Notes: a model not told the origin generated them from the letters alone. Counted from the first letter of the stretch, positions 24,143 through 32,207 are shown. The stretch is DNA of 45,887 nucleotides from an uncultured Oscillospiraceae bacterium (GCA_905211675.1 CAJMBP010000002.1:1-45887), one strand, 5' to 3'. Numbers and translations are program-made.

Positions 24143-25315
24143 TTAAAAATAACTTACTTTTATCTTCTTACCCATCTTTTGAAGACATTTTGAAAGTTCT
24201 TCAACCAGATTCATTTTAATGTTGAAATTTATCGGCAAATCGGGGTTTTGATGTGCCGGATTTACCGCCCTGCCAACATAAAAATTTATATCGGTAGCCT
24301 CTTCAAAAAGCAGTCGGCAGATAAGTGACGCTCCGTCTTTTTTAAAGCTCCAATCTTCATAATACTTGTTCTCGCCCAGATAATCCTTGGCGTATTCCAA
24401 AACCTTGTTAACGGTGATAACACCCTCTGTGACAAGGTCAACACCCTCAATTTCGGCAATGGGCGGCACATCGCCGCTTTCAAAATTAAGGCTTGTTTTA
24501 AGCGGCTTGTGCAAAAATTTTGCCGCTATTGAAGATGTAGTGCCTCCGCAAATTATATGCTTTCCTTCTTTTGAGAAGAAAAGTGACATCATACGGTCGG
24601 CGTCGTCACGGTTAGAAGGCGGACCGAAAAGCATATTCATAGGCTCACGCTTGCGAATACGCACTACACATGCGGTAGCATCGTCACCCGGCTGATGACC
24701 GTAAAGCTTGTCACATTCGTTGACCAACATTGTAGATAGAGTTTTTGCAGTATAGCCCACAGGCGCCAAGGTTTCCATAAAATCGGCGATATCCTCGCGT
24801 TTCCAACCGAAATTATAGGCTGTTCCTATTCCGGCGTGCGGACACCCATCGCTCATTGCAATAAAAATATCGTTTTCCTGCAAATTTATGACCGATTTAT
24901 AAATCTTTTTGCCGCCTATATTCATTTCTGTTTTGGGATATTCCCAATTTTTATCGTCACGAATGATTATTGTGTACGGATTGTCGTACTGAATAAGCTC
25001 TGCCGTATGATTGTTTTTTAAATGTATAATTGTAAAGGTTGAATATGCCACGCCGCGCACCGAACAAACAGGCAATGTTGCAGCAATGGTTTTAACGCAT
25101 TCTTCCAATGAAAGCCCCTCGGCCAGCATTGTTGATATAATTTTTGAAGTGAGGGTTGACAAAATGCTCGCCTTAACCCCGCTTCCGAGCCCGTCGGATA
25201 AAACAATAACGGTTGATTCGTCATCGGGCTCCACAATATCGACATGGTCGCCGCAAAGCTGTTCACCGTAATGATTTATACTTTTATAACCTATATCGGC
25301 ACATAAGTCATTCAT
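24143..25315 (-). CDS. SpoIIE/PP2C-type serine/threonine phosphatase with an extra C-terminal domain
   Basis: A 390-residue protein. Residues ~5-222 are a SpoIIE-like PP2C phosphatase: metal-binding D41 in SDGLGSG, SDGCPHAG at 155-162, and GDDATACVVRI at 210-220. Residues ~225-390 form an additional domain that I do not recognise, beginning near NMLFGPPSNRDDADRM and including HIICGGTTSSIAAKFL. The ATG overlaps the hydS stop by 8 nt, and AAGGAG lies about 10 nt upstream inside hydS, so the two are translationally coupled. In the family such phosphatases dephosphorylate signalling proteins. With an operon-encoded kinase-like protein and an H2-sensor homologue, it is the likely output of the sensor. 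It has no membrane helices. Confidence 0.88.
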   Translation of the reverse strand: MNDLCADIGYKSINHYGEQLCGDHVDIVEPDDESTVIVLSDGLGSGVKASILSTLTSKIISTMLAEGLSLEECVKTIAATLPVCSVRGVAYSTFTIIHLKNNHTAELIQYDNPYTIIIRDDKNWEYPKTEMNIGGKKIYKSVINLQENDIFIAMSDGCPHAGIGTAYNFGWKREDIADFMETLAPVGYTAKTLSTMLVNECDKLYGHQPGDDATACVVRIRKREPMNMLFGPPSNRDDADRMMSLFFSKEGKHIICGGTTSSIAAKFLHKPLKTSLNFESGDVPPIAEIEGVDLVTEGVITVNKVLEYAKDYLGENKYYEDWSFKKDGASLICRLLFEEATDINFYVGRAVNPAHQNPDLPINFNIKMNLVEELSKCLQKMGKKIKVSYF

Positions 25316-26987
25316 CTGTAATTGACTCCTTCAGCTTTGCAAGAGCAATCTTTGTCTCAGCGGCTGTCTCACCGAGAAGCGACGCAATTTCCTGCACAAT
25401 TCGCATCTGCTTATCAACAACCTTGTCGGCAACCTCTATTGTCTGGCGGCTTATGCTCTCTTTTTTATCACGCTCATTTTGCTCATCTGTAATATCGCGC
25501 ATGATACCCACCAGCAACCTTGAGTCTTTATCATAAACAACGGTTTGTTCTACAAAGCGCTTATATTCGGCAAGATACACCTGCTCATTATGAACATCAC
25601 GGCCGCTTTTTAAAACATTCATAAACACAGTTGGGTCAAGAATGCGTATAACCTGATCGCCCAAAACATCACTTGCAGAGCGAATGTTCATAATTTTGCG
25701 TGCCGCATTATTTATTTGCTGCACTTCAAGATTTTCATTAAGCACTATAAGGCCGTTAGGCGAGTTATTAACAATAGTATCCGAAAAGCTTTCTGCCTTG
25801 TCTTTCAAAAACGGCAGACACATTGAAATTTCCGCCTTACCCTGACACACGGCAATCGCTTTTTCGCGGCAGGTATTATACCCGCATGAACCGCAGTTCA
25901 GCTCCTGCGAAGGCTTAAACTTGCCCATTTGGCGAAGAACATTGTTTATTTCGGTGTCGGAAGGCATCTGTGAGCGTTGTTCAATCATTTCAAAGCTCTT
26001 TTTAAGTTCTATCGCTTTAGGCTGCGACACCTCAAAATCTTTGTCGCCTGCATAATTTGCAATGGCTATATAATCTTTAACCGCAGAACAACGGTGGTAT
26101 TTTTCCATAACAGGACCGCCGACGCAGCTACCTACGCAAGCCGACATTTCTATAAAGCACTTATGTATTCTGCCGTTAATAACATCCTTTAATGCCGCAA
26201 CACAGTTTTCTACGCCGTCAATTGCCAAATATGAATAGCCCGGTGTATCAAGCGACATTGTTTTAAGAATTCCGCCTGCCGTAGGAAAGAAACGCGCGCG
26301 TGAGCAAGCGTCACTGTCCATATCGGGCTCAAATTCTATATTTTCGGCTTTCAGCCACTCGGTAAGTTCTTCAAAGGTAAGCACTGCATCTACAATGCCG
26401 TCATAATGCTCGGCTTCGTCTTTTTTTGCCACACACGGACCTATAAACACGGTTTTTGCATTTGGAAAACGGGATTTAATATCCTTACAGTGCGCCTGCA
26501 TGGGCGATACTACATCTGCAAGATATTCGAGTGCCGCAGGATAATGCTTTTGAATAAGCAGATTTACCGAATGACAGCAGGAAGTAATGATAACATCCCG
26601 CTCGTCCTCTTTAAGCATTCTTTCATACTCTGTTTTAACAATTGTAGCTCCGACAGCGGTTTCTTCTGCATCGTAAAAGCCGAGCTTTTTTAATGCCTTG
26701 CGCACGGCATTTATTCCGACGCCCTCATAATTTGCCGCAAACGACGGAGCAACACTTGCAATTACGGGACTTCCTGATTGCAGCAAAACCTTTACCTTTT
26801 CGGTTTCGTCCACTATTTCTTTTGCATTTTGCGGGCATACTACAAAGCACTGACCGCATAAGATACACTCATTGCCTATAATATGCGCCTGATTACCCGA
26901 AAAACGAATGGCTTTAACGGGGCAGTGGCGTATGCATTTGTAGCAGTTTTTACAGTTTGATTTTTTAAGTGTTAAACAGTTAGGCAT
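25308..26987 (-). CDS. hydS: Sensory [FeFe]-hydrogenase with 4Cys and PAS domains (HydS type)
   Basis: A 559-residue protein. Two [4Fe-4S] ferredoxin motifs lie at C12/15/18/22 and C41/44/47/51. The H-cluster domain follows. L1 is TSCCHS (C137, C138), where the normal Pro is His. L2 is GPCVAKKDE (C185), with Gly for Met. L3 is EMSACVGSC (C284, C288), with Ser for Met. These Met-to-Gly and Met-to-Ser changes are what I know from sensory group C enzymes, whose turnover is slow. A four-cysteine Fe-S module (C365, C368, C373, C390) and a PAS domain (~400-510, NNSPNGLIVLNENLEVQQIN) follow, then a helical tail. There is no histidine-kinase domain; output presumably passes to the coupled phosphatase. 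It starts at ATG 26987, 6 bp after the ferredoxin gene. Confidence 0.92.
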   Translation of the reverse strand: MPNCLTLKKSNCKNCYKCIRHCPVKAIRFSGNQAHIIGNECILCGQCFVVCPQNAKEIVDETEKVKVLLQSGSPVIASVAPSFAANYEGVGINAVRKALKKLGFYDAEETAVGATIVKTEYERMLKEDERDVIITSCCHSVNLLIQKHYPAALEYLADVVSPMQAHCKDIKSRFPNAKTVFIGPCVAKKDEAEHYDGIVDAVLTFEELTEWLKAENIEFEPDMDSDACSRARFFPTAGGILKTMSLDTPGYSYLAIDGVENCVAALKDVINGRIHKCFIEMSACVGSCVGGPVMEKYHRCSAVKDYIAIANYAGDKDFEVSQPKAIELKKSFEMIEQRSQMPSDTEINNVLRQMGKFKPSQELNCGSCGYNTCREKAIAVCQGKAEISMCLPFLKDKAESFSDTIVNNSPNGLIVLNENLEVQQINNAARKIMNIRSASDVLGDQVIRILDPTVFMNVLKSGRDVHNEQVYLAEYKRFVEQTVVYDKDSRLLVGIMRDITDEQNERDKKESISRQTIEVADKVVDKQMRIVQEIASLLGETAAETKIALAKLKESITDE

Positions 26988-26993
26988 TCACCC

Positions 26994-27248
26994 TTACTCC
27001 CTTTCGATTTTATTTAACACATTTTCTTTAAAGAACTCGCTGAAATTGTCTTTTGTTATGCCGGTATAAATATCATCGTCAACCTGAACGGTAACACCAA
27101 CGCGATTACACCTGCCTATGCAAAAACTGCCGGCAAGCGTAACCTCATTTTCAAGATGATACTTTTCTACATTGCTTTTCAGAAGCTCCACAATTTCAGG
27201 CGATCCTTTTATGTGGCAGGAGCTGCCGACACAAACCTGAATAATCAT
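26994..27248 (-). CDS. Small [2Fe-2S] thioredoxin-like ferredoxin, copy 2
   Basis: An 84-residue protein with the thioredoxin-like [2Fe-2S] fold of NuoE C-termini and HydC. It has CVGSSCHIKGS (C6, C11) near the start and GSFCIGRCNRVGV with a C-x3-C pair near 43-47. It is clearly a paralogue of the next gene, which it follows by 3 bp. It probably carries electrons to or from the hydrogenase-family proteins in the operon. The NuoF/HydB flavoprotein that usually partners such domains is absent here. Confidence 0.87.
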   Translation of the reverse strand: MIIQVCVGSSCHIKGSPEIVELLKSNVEKYHLENEVTLAGSFCIGRCNRVGVTVQVDDDIYTGITKDNFSEFFKENVLNKIERE

Positions 27249-27251
27249 ATT

Positions 27252-27491
27252 TTATACCCTTGCTTTAATACTGTTTTCAAAAAACTCATCAACAGTGTCG
27301 GGTGTCACCGAATAAAAATCCTCATCAACGGTAACGCAAACGCCCTGCTGACATTTACCCATACAAAATGTGCCGCCGAGCTCAACCTTATCTCCGAGTT
27401 TGTTTTCCGAAATAAGATACTGAAGCTGCTCTACTATCTGTCGTGAACCTTTAATATGGCATGAACTGCCTATGCATACCGTAACTTTCAT
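27252..27491 (-). CDS. Small [2Fe-2S] thioredoxin-like ferredoxin, copy 1
   Basis: A 79-residue protein with CIGSSCHIKGS (C5, C10) and GGTFCMGKCQQGV (C-x3-C near 43-47), the four ligands of a thioredoxin-like [2Fe-2S] ferredoxin. AAAGGAG precedes the ATG. The gene lies 19 bp after the kinase-like gene and 3 bp before its paralogue. Both copies keep all four cysteines, so neither looks decayed. Two copies could serve two partners (HydS and the group B enzyme), which is inference. Confidence 0.87.
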   Translation of the reverse strand: MKVTVCIGSSCHIKGSRQIVEQLQYLISENKLGDKVELGGTFCMGKCQQGVCVTVDEDFYSVTPDTVDEFFENSIKARV

Positions 27492-27510
27492 TTGTTTTTC
27501 TCCTTTATTC

Positions 27511-28260
27511 TTATTCGTAATCTACTACATCTACCCAAGATAAGAGGAATTCGCGCTCTTTTTCGTTGCCCTTAACCGACTGTGAAGCGGCAACGATAGG
27601 CATCCATTTTTGAACATACTGCTTTGCGGTATTGCTCTTTTTGCAGAACAGGTCAAGGTATTTTTTTGCGCCGTCAATATCGCCGCCGAGCCAGAACAAA
27701 AGATATGTGCGGGCTACATCTGCCGAAGCATTACCCTGAGTTGCATGAGACCAGTCGATTATATAAGGCGTACCGTCTTGTGCGACAATAATGTTGCTGG
27801 GGTTGAAGTCGCCGTGACAAACCTTGTTGTGCTTGGGCATACCCTCAAGCCGTGTATGCAAATCATAACGGGTTGTGGCATCAAGCTCGGATATGCTTAT
27901 TTTATTGTTCATTTTATCCTTAAGCTTGTTAAGCAACGGGCAGGTTTTTGAGTGCATCTTGATTTGCAGGTCAACAAACATTTCAAGATATTCATCCTTT
28001 TTATCGGGGTTTTCCTGCATAAGCTGGTTAAGGGTTTTACCCTTAATAAATTCCGAAACAATAGCCCATTTGCCGTCAATCATGGTAACCTCTAAAATTT
28101 TCGGAATATTAAGACCTGTTTCCTCGATTCTTGCCTGATTCAACGCTTCATTCAAAACATCGGCCTTTGAATAATCGGAATTGAAAACCTTAATACACTT
28201 TTCACCGTCACGGTATATTGTTTTGCTGTTTCTTACTGCAATAACTCTGTCAAGTTTCAT
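27511..28260 (-). CDS. Aminoglycoside-phosphotransferase-like (APH/choline-kinase fold) kinase
   Basis: A 249-residue cytoplasmic protein of the eukaryotic-like kinase superfamily, APH branch. It has an ATP-lysine candidate K24 (KCIKVF), an acidic helix partner around residues 42-47, the catalytic loop HGDFNPSN at 149-156, and the metal-binding IIDWSHAT at 167-174. AAGGAGG precedes the ATG. The gene sits 13 bp after adhE and before two ferredoxins, far from any antibiotic-resistance context. A metabolic or protein-kinase role opposing the operon's PP2C phosphatase is more likely than drug resistance. The substrate is not deducible from the sequence. Confidence 0.85.
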   Translation of the reverse strand: MKLDRVIAVRNSKTIYRDGEKCIKVFNSDYSKADVLNEALNQARIEETGLNIPKILEVTMIDGKWAIVSEFIKGKTLNQLMQENPDKKDEYLEMFVDLQIKMHSKTCPLLNKLKDKMNNKISISELDATTRYDLHTRLEGMPKHNKVCHGDFNPSNIIVAQDGTPYIIDWSHATQGNASADVARTYLLFWLGGDIDGAKKYLDLFCKKSNTAKQYVQKWMPIVAASQSVKGNEKEREFLLSWVDVVDYE

Positions 28261-28273
28261 TACTGTTTCCTCC

Positions 28274-30961
28274 TTAAGCTTTCTTACCCTTGCGGCTGTT
28301 TGTTTTAACGGCAGTTGCTATATCGGCCGCCGTAGGCTTTTGCGTTTCGGTAAAATGCTTACCGTAGTAAGCGTTCAAATACATCTGCTTGATTTCGCTC
28401 ATAAGCGGGTAACGCGGGTTAGCGCCTGTGCACTGGTCGTCAAATGCCTGCTCGGTCATATCGTCTAACCTGCCAAGGAAATCTTTTTCGTCGATATTAT
28501 AATCTTTAATGGTTTCTTTAATGCCTACTTTAGTCTTTAGGTCGTTAATTGCTTTAATAAGATTTTCAAGTTTTTCTTCATTTGTCTTGCCGCCGAGACC
28601 CAAATAATCGGCAACCTCGGCATAGCGAGCCAATGTATGCGGATGATCATACTGTGAGAATGTGCCCATTTTGCTCGGTGCCTCGCTTGCGTTAAAGCGC
28701 AGAACTTCTTCAATCATCAAAGCGTTTGCAACGCCGTGAGGCAGGTGGTGGAAGGCGCCGAGCTTGTGAGCCATAGAATGACAAACACCGAGGAATGCGT
28801 TTGCAAAGGCCATACCCGCCATTGTTGCCGCATTAGCCATTTTTTCACGAGCTTCGATATCGGTTTGACCGTTTTCGTAAGCGCGAGGCAGATATTCGAA
28901 TATTGTTTTAAGCGACTTTAATGCAAGGCCATCGGTATAATCGGTGGCAAGCATAGAAGCATAGGCTTCAAGAGCGTGGGTAACGGCGTCTATGCCCGAA
29001 GCCGCAGTAAGTCCCTTAGGAGCGCTCATATGGAAATCGGTGTCTATAACAGCCATATCAGGCAACAGTTCATAATCGGCAAGAGGATATTTAATACCTG
29101 TCTTTTCGTCGGTGATAACCGCAAAGGGTGTTACCTCGCTTCCTGTACCGGCAGAGGTAGGAATTGCAATAAAGTATGCCTTTTCACCCATTTTGGGGAA
29201 GGTGTAAACGCGCTTGCGTATATCGATAAAGCGCATTGCCATATCCATGAAGTCTACCTCGGGGTGTTCATAAAGCACCCACATAATTTTTGCCGCGTCC
29301 ATAGCACTGCCGCCGCCCAAAGCGATGATGCAGTCGGGCTTGAAGGCTTCCATCTGTTTTGCGCCGTCCTTTGCGTTTTTGAGCGTCGGATCGGGCTGAA
29401 CATCAAAAAATGTGGTGTGCGCAATGCCCATTTCATCTAATTTATCGGTTATGGGCTTTGTATAGCCGTTTTGATAAAGGAAGGTGTCGGTAACAATGAA
29501 GGCTCTGCTTTTGCCCATTACATTTTTAAGCTCATCTAAAGCTACGGGCAGACAGCCTTTTTTAATATAAACCTTTTCGGGTGCACGGAACCACAACATA
29601 TTTTCTCTTCTTTCTGCAACTGTTTTTATATTGATCAGGTGCTTAACGCCCACATTTTCGGAAACGCTGTTTCCGCCCCAAGAGCCGCAGCCCAGCGTAA
29701 GAGACGGTGCAAGTTTAAAGTTGTAAAGGTCGCCGATACCGCCGTGAGAAGAGGGTGTGTTTACAAGAACACGGCAGGTTTTCATACGGGCTGCAAATTC
29801 ATCAAGCTTATCCTTTTCGGTAACCGCGTTAAGATAAACCGACGATGTATGTCCGTAACCGCCGTCTGCCACAAGGTGTTCCGCCTTGCAAAGTGCATCT
29901 TCAAAGTCGCCCGCTTTATACATAGCAAGTACGGGAGAAAGCTTTTCGTGAGCAAATTCTTCAGAAAGCTCTACGCTTTCAACCTCACCGATAAGAATTT
30001 TTGTTCCCTCGGGAACGGTAACGCCGGCAAGAGCGGCTATTTTAGCGGCAGGCTGACCTACTATTTTAGCATTAAGCGCGCCGTTTATAATTATGGTTTT
30101 GCGAACCTTCTCGATTTCTTCGCCCTTTAAGAAATAACAGCCCCGTGCTGCAAATTCTTTCTTTACCGCATCATATATGCTTGCAAGAACTATAACCGAC
30201 TGCTCCGAAGCACATATCATACCGTTGTCAAAGGTTTTAGAATGAACGATTGAGTTTACGGCAAGCACAATATCGGCTGTGTCATCAATAATTGCAGGAG
30301 TGTTTCCGGCGCCTACGCCGAGCGCCGGCTTACCGCTCGAATAAGCGGCTTTAACCATACCGGGGCCTCCGGTTGCAAGAATAATGTCAGCTTCTTTCAT
30401 TACCGTGTTTGTCATTTCAAGGCTCGGAACATCTATCCAATCGATAATGCCCTCGGGGGCGCCTGCGGCAACTGCGGCTTCAAGCACAAGCTTTGCGGCG
30501 GCAATGGTGCTGTTCTTTGCCCTCGGATGCGGAGAAATGATAATGGCATTTCTTGTTTTAAGCGCAAGCAAGCATTTGAATATTGCGGTTGAAGTAGGAT
30601 TTGTTGTAGGAATAACCGCGGCTATTACGCCGATAGGCTCGGCTATTTTCTTTATACCGTAAGCAGTATCCTCTTCGATAACGCCGCAGGTTTTGGTGTT
30701 TTTATATGCGTTATATATATATTCCGAAGCATAATGGTTTTTTATAACCTTGTCTTCTACTATGCCCATTCCGGTCTCTTCAACAGCAAGCTTTGCCAAA
30801 GGAATTCTTGCCTTGTTTGCGGCAGAAGCGGCAGCCAAGAAAATTTTATCAACCTGCTCTTGAGTGAAGGTTGCAAATTTTTTCTGTGCCTGTCTTGTGC
30901 GGTCAATAGCTTCTTCAAGCTTTTCCACACTGTCTACAATTAAATACTCTTTGGTGTCCAT
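28274..30961 (-). CDS. adhE: Bifunctional acetaldehyde-CoA/alcohol dehydrogenase
   Basis: An 895-residue enzyme that reduces acetyl-CoA to acetaldehyde and then ethanol with two NADH. The N-terminal aldehyde dehydrogenase domain (~1-440) has the catalytic cysteine C250 in NGMICASEQS and a glycine-rich nucleotide site (TGGPGMV near 197). The C-terminal iron-dependent alcohol dehydrogenase (~460-870) has GGGSAMD (549-555) and the HKLGAFHHLPHGVANA iron-ligand region near 732-747. AGGAGG precedes the ATG. It is the first gene of a seven-gene operon that runs through the hydrogenases to the terminator near 22.64 kb. A Rex box covers its predicted promoter, as expected for a gene needed when NADH is high. 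Confidence 0.98.
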   Translation of the reverse strand: MDTKEYLIVDSVEKLEEAIDRTRQAQKKFATFTQEQVDKIFLAAASAANKARIPLAKLAVEETGMGIVEDKVIKNHYASEYIYNAYKNTKTCGVIEEDTAYGIKKIAEPIGVIAAVIPTTNPTSTAIFKCLLALKTRNAIIISPHPRAKNSTIAAAKLVLEAAVAAGAPEGIIDWIDVPSLEMTNTVMKEADIILATGGPGMVKAAYSSGKPALGVGAGNTPAIIDDTADIVLAVNSIVHSKTFDNGMICASEQSVIVLASIYDAVKKEFAARGCYFLKGEEIEKVRKTIIINGALNAKIVGQPAAKIAALAGVTVPEGTKILIGEVESVELSEEFAHEKLSPVLAMYKAGDFEDALCKAEHLVADGGYGHTSSVYLNAVTEKDKLDEFAARMKTCRVLVNTPSSHGGIGDLYNFKLAPSLTLGCGSWGGNSVSENVGVKHLINIKTVAERRENMLWFRAPEKVYIKKGCLPVALDELKNVMGKSRAFIVTDTFLYQNGYTKPITDKLDEMGIAHTTFFDVQPDPTLKNAKDGAKQMEAFKPDCIIALGGGSAMDAAKIMWVLYEHPEVDFMDMAMRFIDIRKRVYTFPKMGEKAYFIAIPTSAGTGSEVTPFAVITDEKTGIKYPLADYELLPDMAVIDTDFHMSAPKGLTAASGIDAVTHALEAYASMLATDYTDGLALKSLKTIFEYLPRAYENGQTDIEAREKMANAATMAGMAFANAFLGVCHSMAHKLGAFHHLPHGVANALMIEEVLRFNASEAPSKMGTFSQYDHPHTLARYAEVADYLGLGGKTNEEKLENLIKAINDLKTKVGIKETIKDYNIDEKDFLGRLDDMTEQAFDDQCTGANPRYPLMSEIKQMYLNAYYGKHFTETQKPTAADIATAVKTNSRKGKKA

Positions 30962-31048
30962 TTTATGTCCTCCTAATTAAAATTACATAACTGATTATTA
31001 AGGTGCGCAAGGTGTATTGAAGCGTAATTCACCTCGTCTTTATTGACT

Positions 31049-31066
31049 TTGTTAATATTTTAACAA
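31049..31066. promoter_or_regulatory. Rex (NADH/NAD+ sensor) operator upstream of adhE
   Basis: TTGTTAATATTTTAACAA is an exact match to the clostridial Rex consensus TTGTTAA-N4-TTAACAA. It overlaps the predicted -10 of the adhE promoter, so Rex bound to NAD+ would block transcription and NADH would release it. The rex gene itself is not in the window. Confidence 0.85.
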
Positions 31067-31085
31067 TCTATATATGATAAGTAAA
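31057..31085 (-). promoter_or_regulatory. Predicted promoter of the adhE-hydrogenase operon
   Basis: Minus-strand TTTACT (31085-31080), 17 bp, TAAAAT (31062-31057). The -10 lies within the Rex box, and the weak -35 suits an activator bound just upstream. The leader is about 90 nt. Confidence 0.5.
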
Positions 31086-31093
31086 TTCTTAGT

Positions 31094-31123
31094 ATTGATA
31101 ACCGGTATTATCAATATTGATAA
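31094..31123. promoter_or_regulatory. Compound palindrome upstream of the adhE -35, possible LysR-type activator site
   Basis: Three half-sites: ATTGATAA (31094-31101), N6, TTATCAAT (31108-31115), directly abutting ATTGATAA (31116-31123). The last two make a perfect 16-bp palindrome. It is centred about 55-66 bp upstream of the expected start, where LysR activators usually bind. The neighbouring regulator is the natural candidate. Confidence 0.55.
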
Positions 31124-31182
31124 CATATTTGCCCAATTAAAAAACACTACATAATTTTACTGTTTTATTTATTGCTTGTTGA

Positions 31183-32106
31183 TTACATATATTTTCTTTT
31201 CGAATCACAAAGTGAGGTTATAAACTGACGGTCAAGCTTTGACAGCTTATATCCGTTTTTGTAAATCAGAACATCTTTATATACCTTTTTGTTGTCGGCA
31301 CATTCCCTTTGTACTAAATTATAGCGTTCAAGTAATTTTTTAGGCGCCGGCGATACCCACATAAAAGTTTCGGGGTTTGTTGAAAGCAAATCAAATTGAC
31401 TTGCCCTTTCAAAAACAAATATTCTGCGTCCGATATTTTCGGGCAATTCTTCTTTTACAACCTTTGAAAGCGGCATAGACGGAACATACGGGTCGGCATG
31501 TGCTATTTCAATATAATCGGTAAGGTCATCGAAGGTTATACTTTGCTTTTTTGCAAGCGGGCAGTTTTCGCTTATGATAAGTCTATAGGTAAATTCGGTA
31601 ATAACCTCATACTGAAAGCCCTTTTCTTCAAGCATAATCTTAAAATGCTTATCGTAATTCTCGGCATAGCGAATAATGCCGAGCTTATAGTCGTGGTCTA
31701 AAATATTTTTAATGGTGCGTTGAGAATTTGTTTCTTTGTAAAACAGTTCGGCGGCGTCCTTTGACAGTGATTTTGAAAATTCCGCAAACGCTTCGGATAT
31801 ATAGCTCGCACGGGGAACCGAAATTGAAAACTTTTGCTTTTTGGGTGCTCCCGATTTATAAAACTTTTCTACTTCGTCAATCTGACCGAGTATTGATTTT
31901 GCAAAGCTTATAAACTCCTCGCCTTCGGGGGTAGGCTTCATACCGTTGGGTGTGCGCTCGAAAATTGTAATACCGAGATAAGCTTCCAACTCTTTGATAG
32001 AACGGCTTATGTTAGGCGCCGCAATTAAAAGCGACTCTGAAGCCTTGCTTAAAGAACCTGCTTTTGCCACCTCGAGAACATGTTTCATATGCAAAATATT
32101 CAACAT
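31183..32106 (-). CDS. LysR-family transcriptional regulator
   Basis: A 307-residue regulator. The N-terminal winged helix-turn-helix (residues 1-62) shows AGSLSKASESLLIAAPNISR, then SIKELEAYLGITIFERTPNG, the typical LysR pattern. The remainder is a periplasmic-binding-protein-like effector domain without obvious ligand residues. The ATG at 32106 is chosen because AAGGCGGTGA, one base off the ideal ribosome site, is just upstream; a GTG at 32112 lies inside that site. The gene is upstream of adhE in the same orientation with no terminator between, so it may be co-transcribed or act on the palindrome in the gap. The effector is unknown. Confidence 0.92.
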   Translation of the reverse strand: MLNILHMKHVLEVAKAGSLSKASESLLIAAPNISRSIKELEAYLGITIFERTPNGMKPTPEGEEFISFAKSILGQIDEVEKFYKSGAPKKQKFSISVPRASYISEAFAEFSKSLSKDAAELFYKETNSQRTIKNILDHDYKLGIIRYAENYDKHFKIMLEEKGFQYEVITEFTYRLIISENCPLAKKQSITFDDLTDYIEIAHADPYVPSMPLSKVVKEELPENIGRRIFVFERASQFDLLSTNPETFMWVSPAPKKLLERYNLVQRECADNKKVYKDVLIYKNGYKLSKLDRQFITSLCDSKRKYM

Positions 32107-32143
32107 TTTCACCGCCTTAATGTTTACATCCGAATTTAAGATA

Positions 32144-32172
32144 ATATTACCACAAAGCTCCGGAAATATAAA
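32144..32172 (-). promoter_or_regulatory. Possible promoter of the LysR regulator gene
   Basis: Minus-strand TTTATA (32172-32167), 17 bp, TAATAT (32149-32144), in the 101-bp gap after the ZIP gene. The -35 is weak. Confidence 0.35.
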
Positions 32173-32207
32173 GTAGTTTTATAAATTTTTATGTTTCTTA
32201 ATCGTTT

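Noticed and set aside
27511..28260. Aminoglycoside resistance gene
   Set aside because: The APH fold is clear, but the operon context (adhE, ferredoxins, hydrogenases) and lack of mobile DNA argue against a resistance role.
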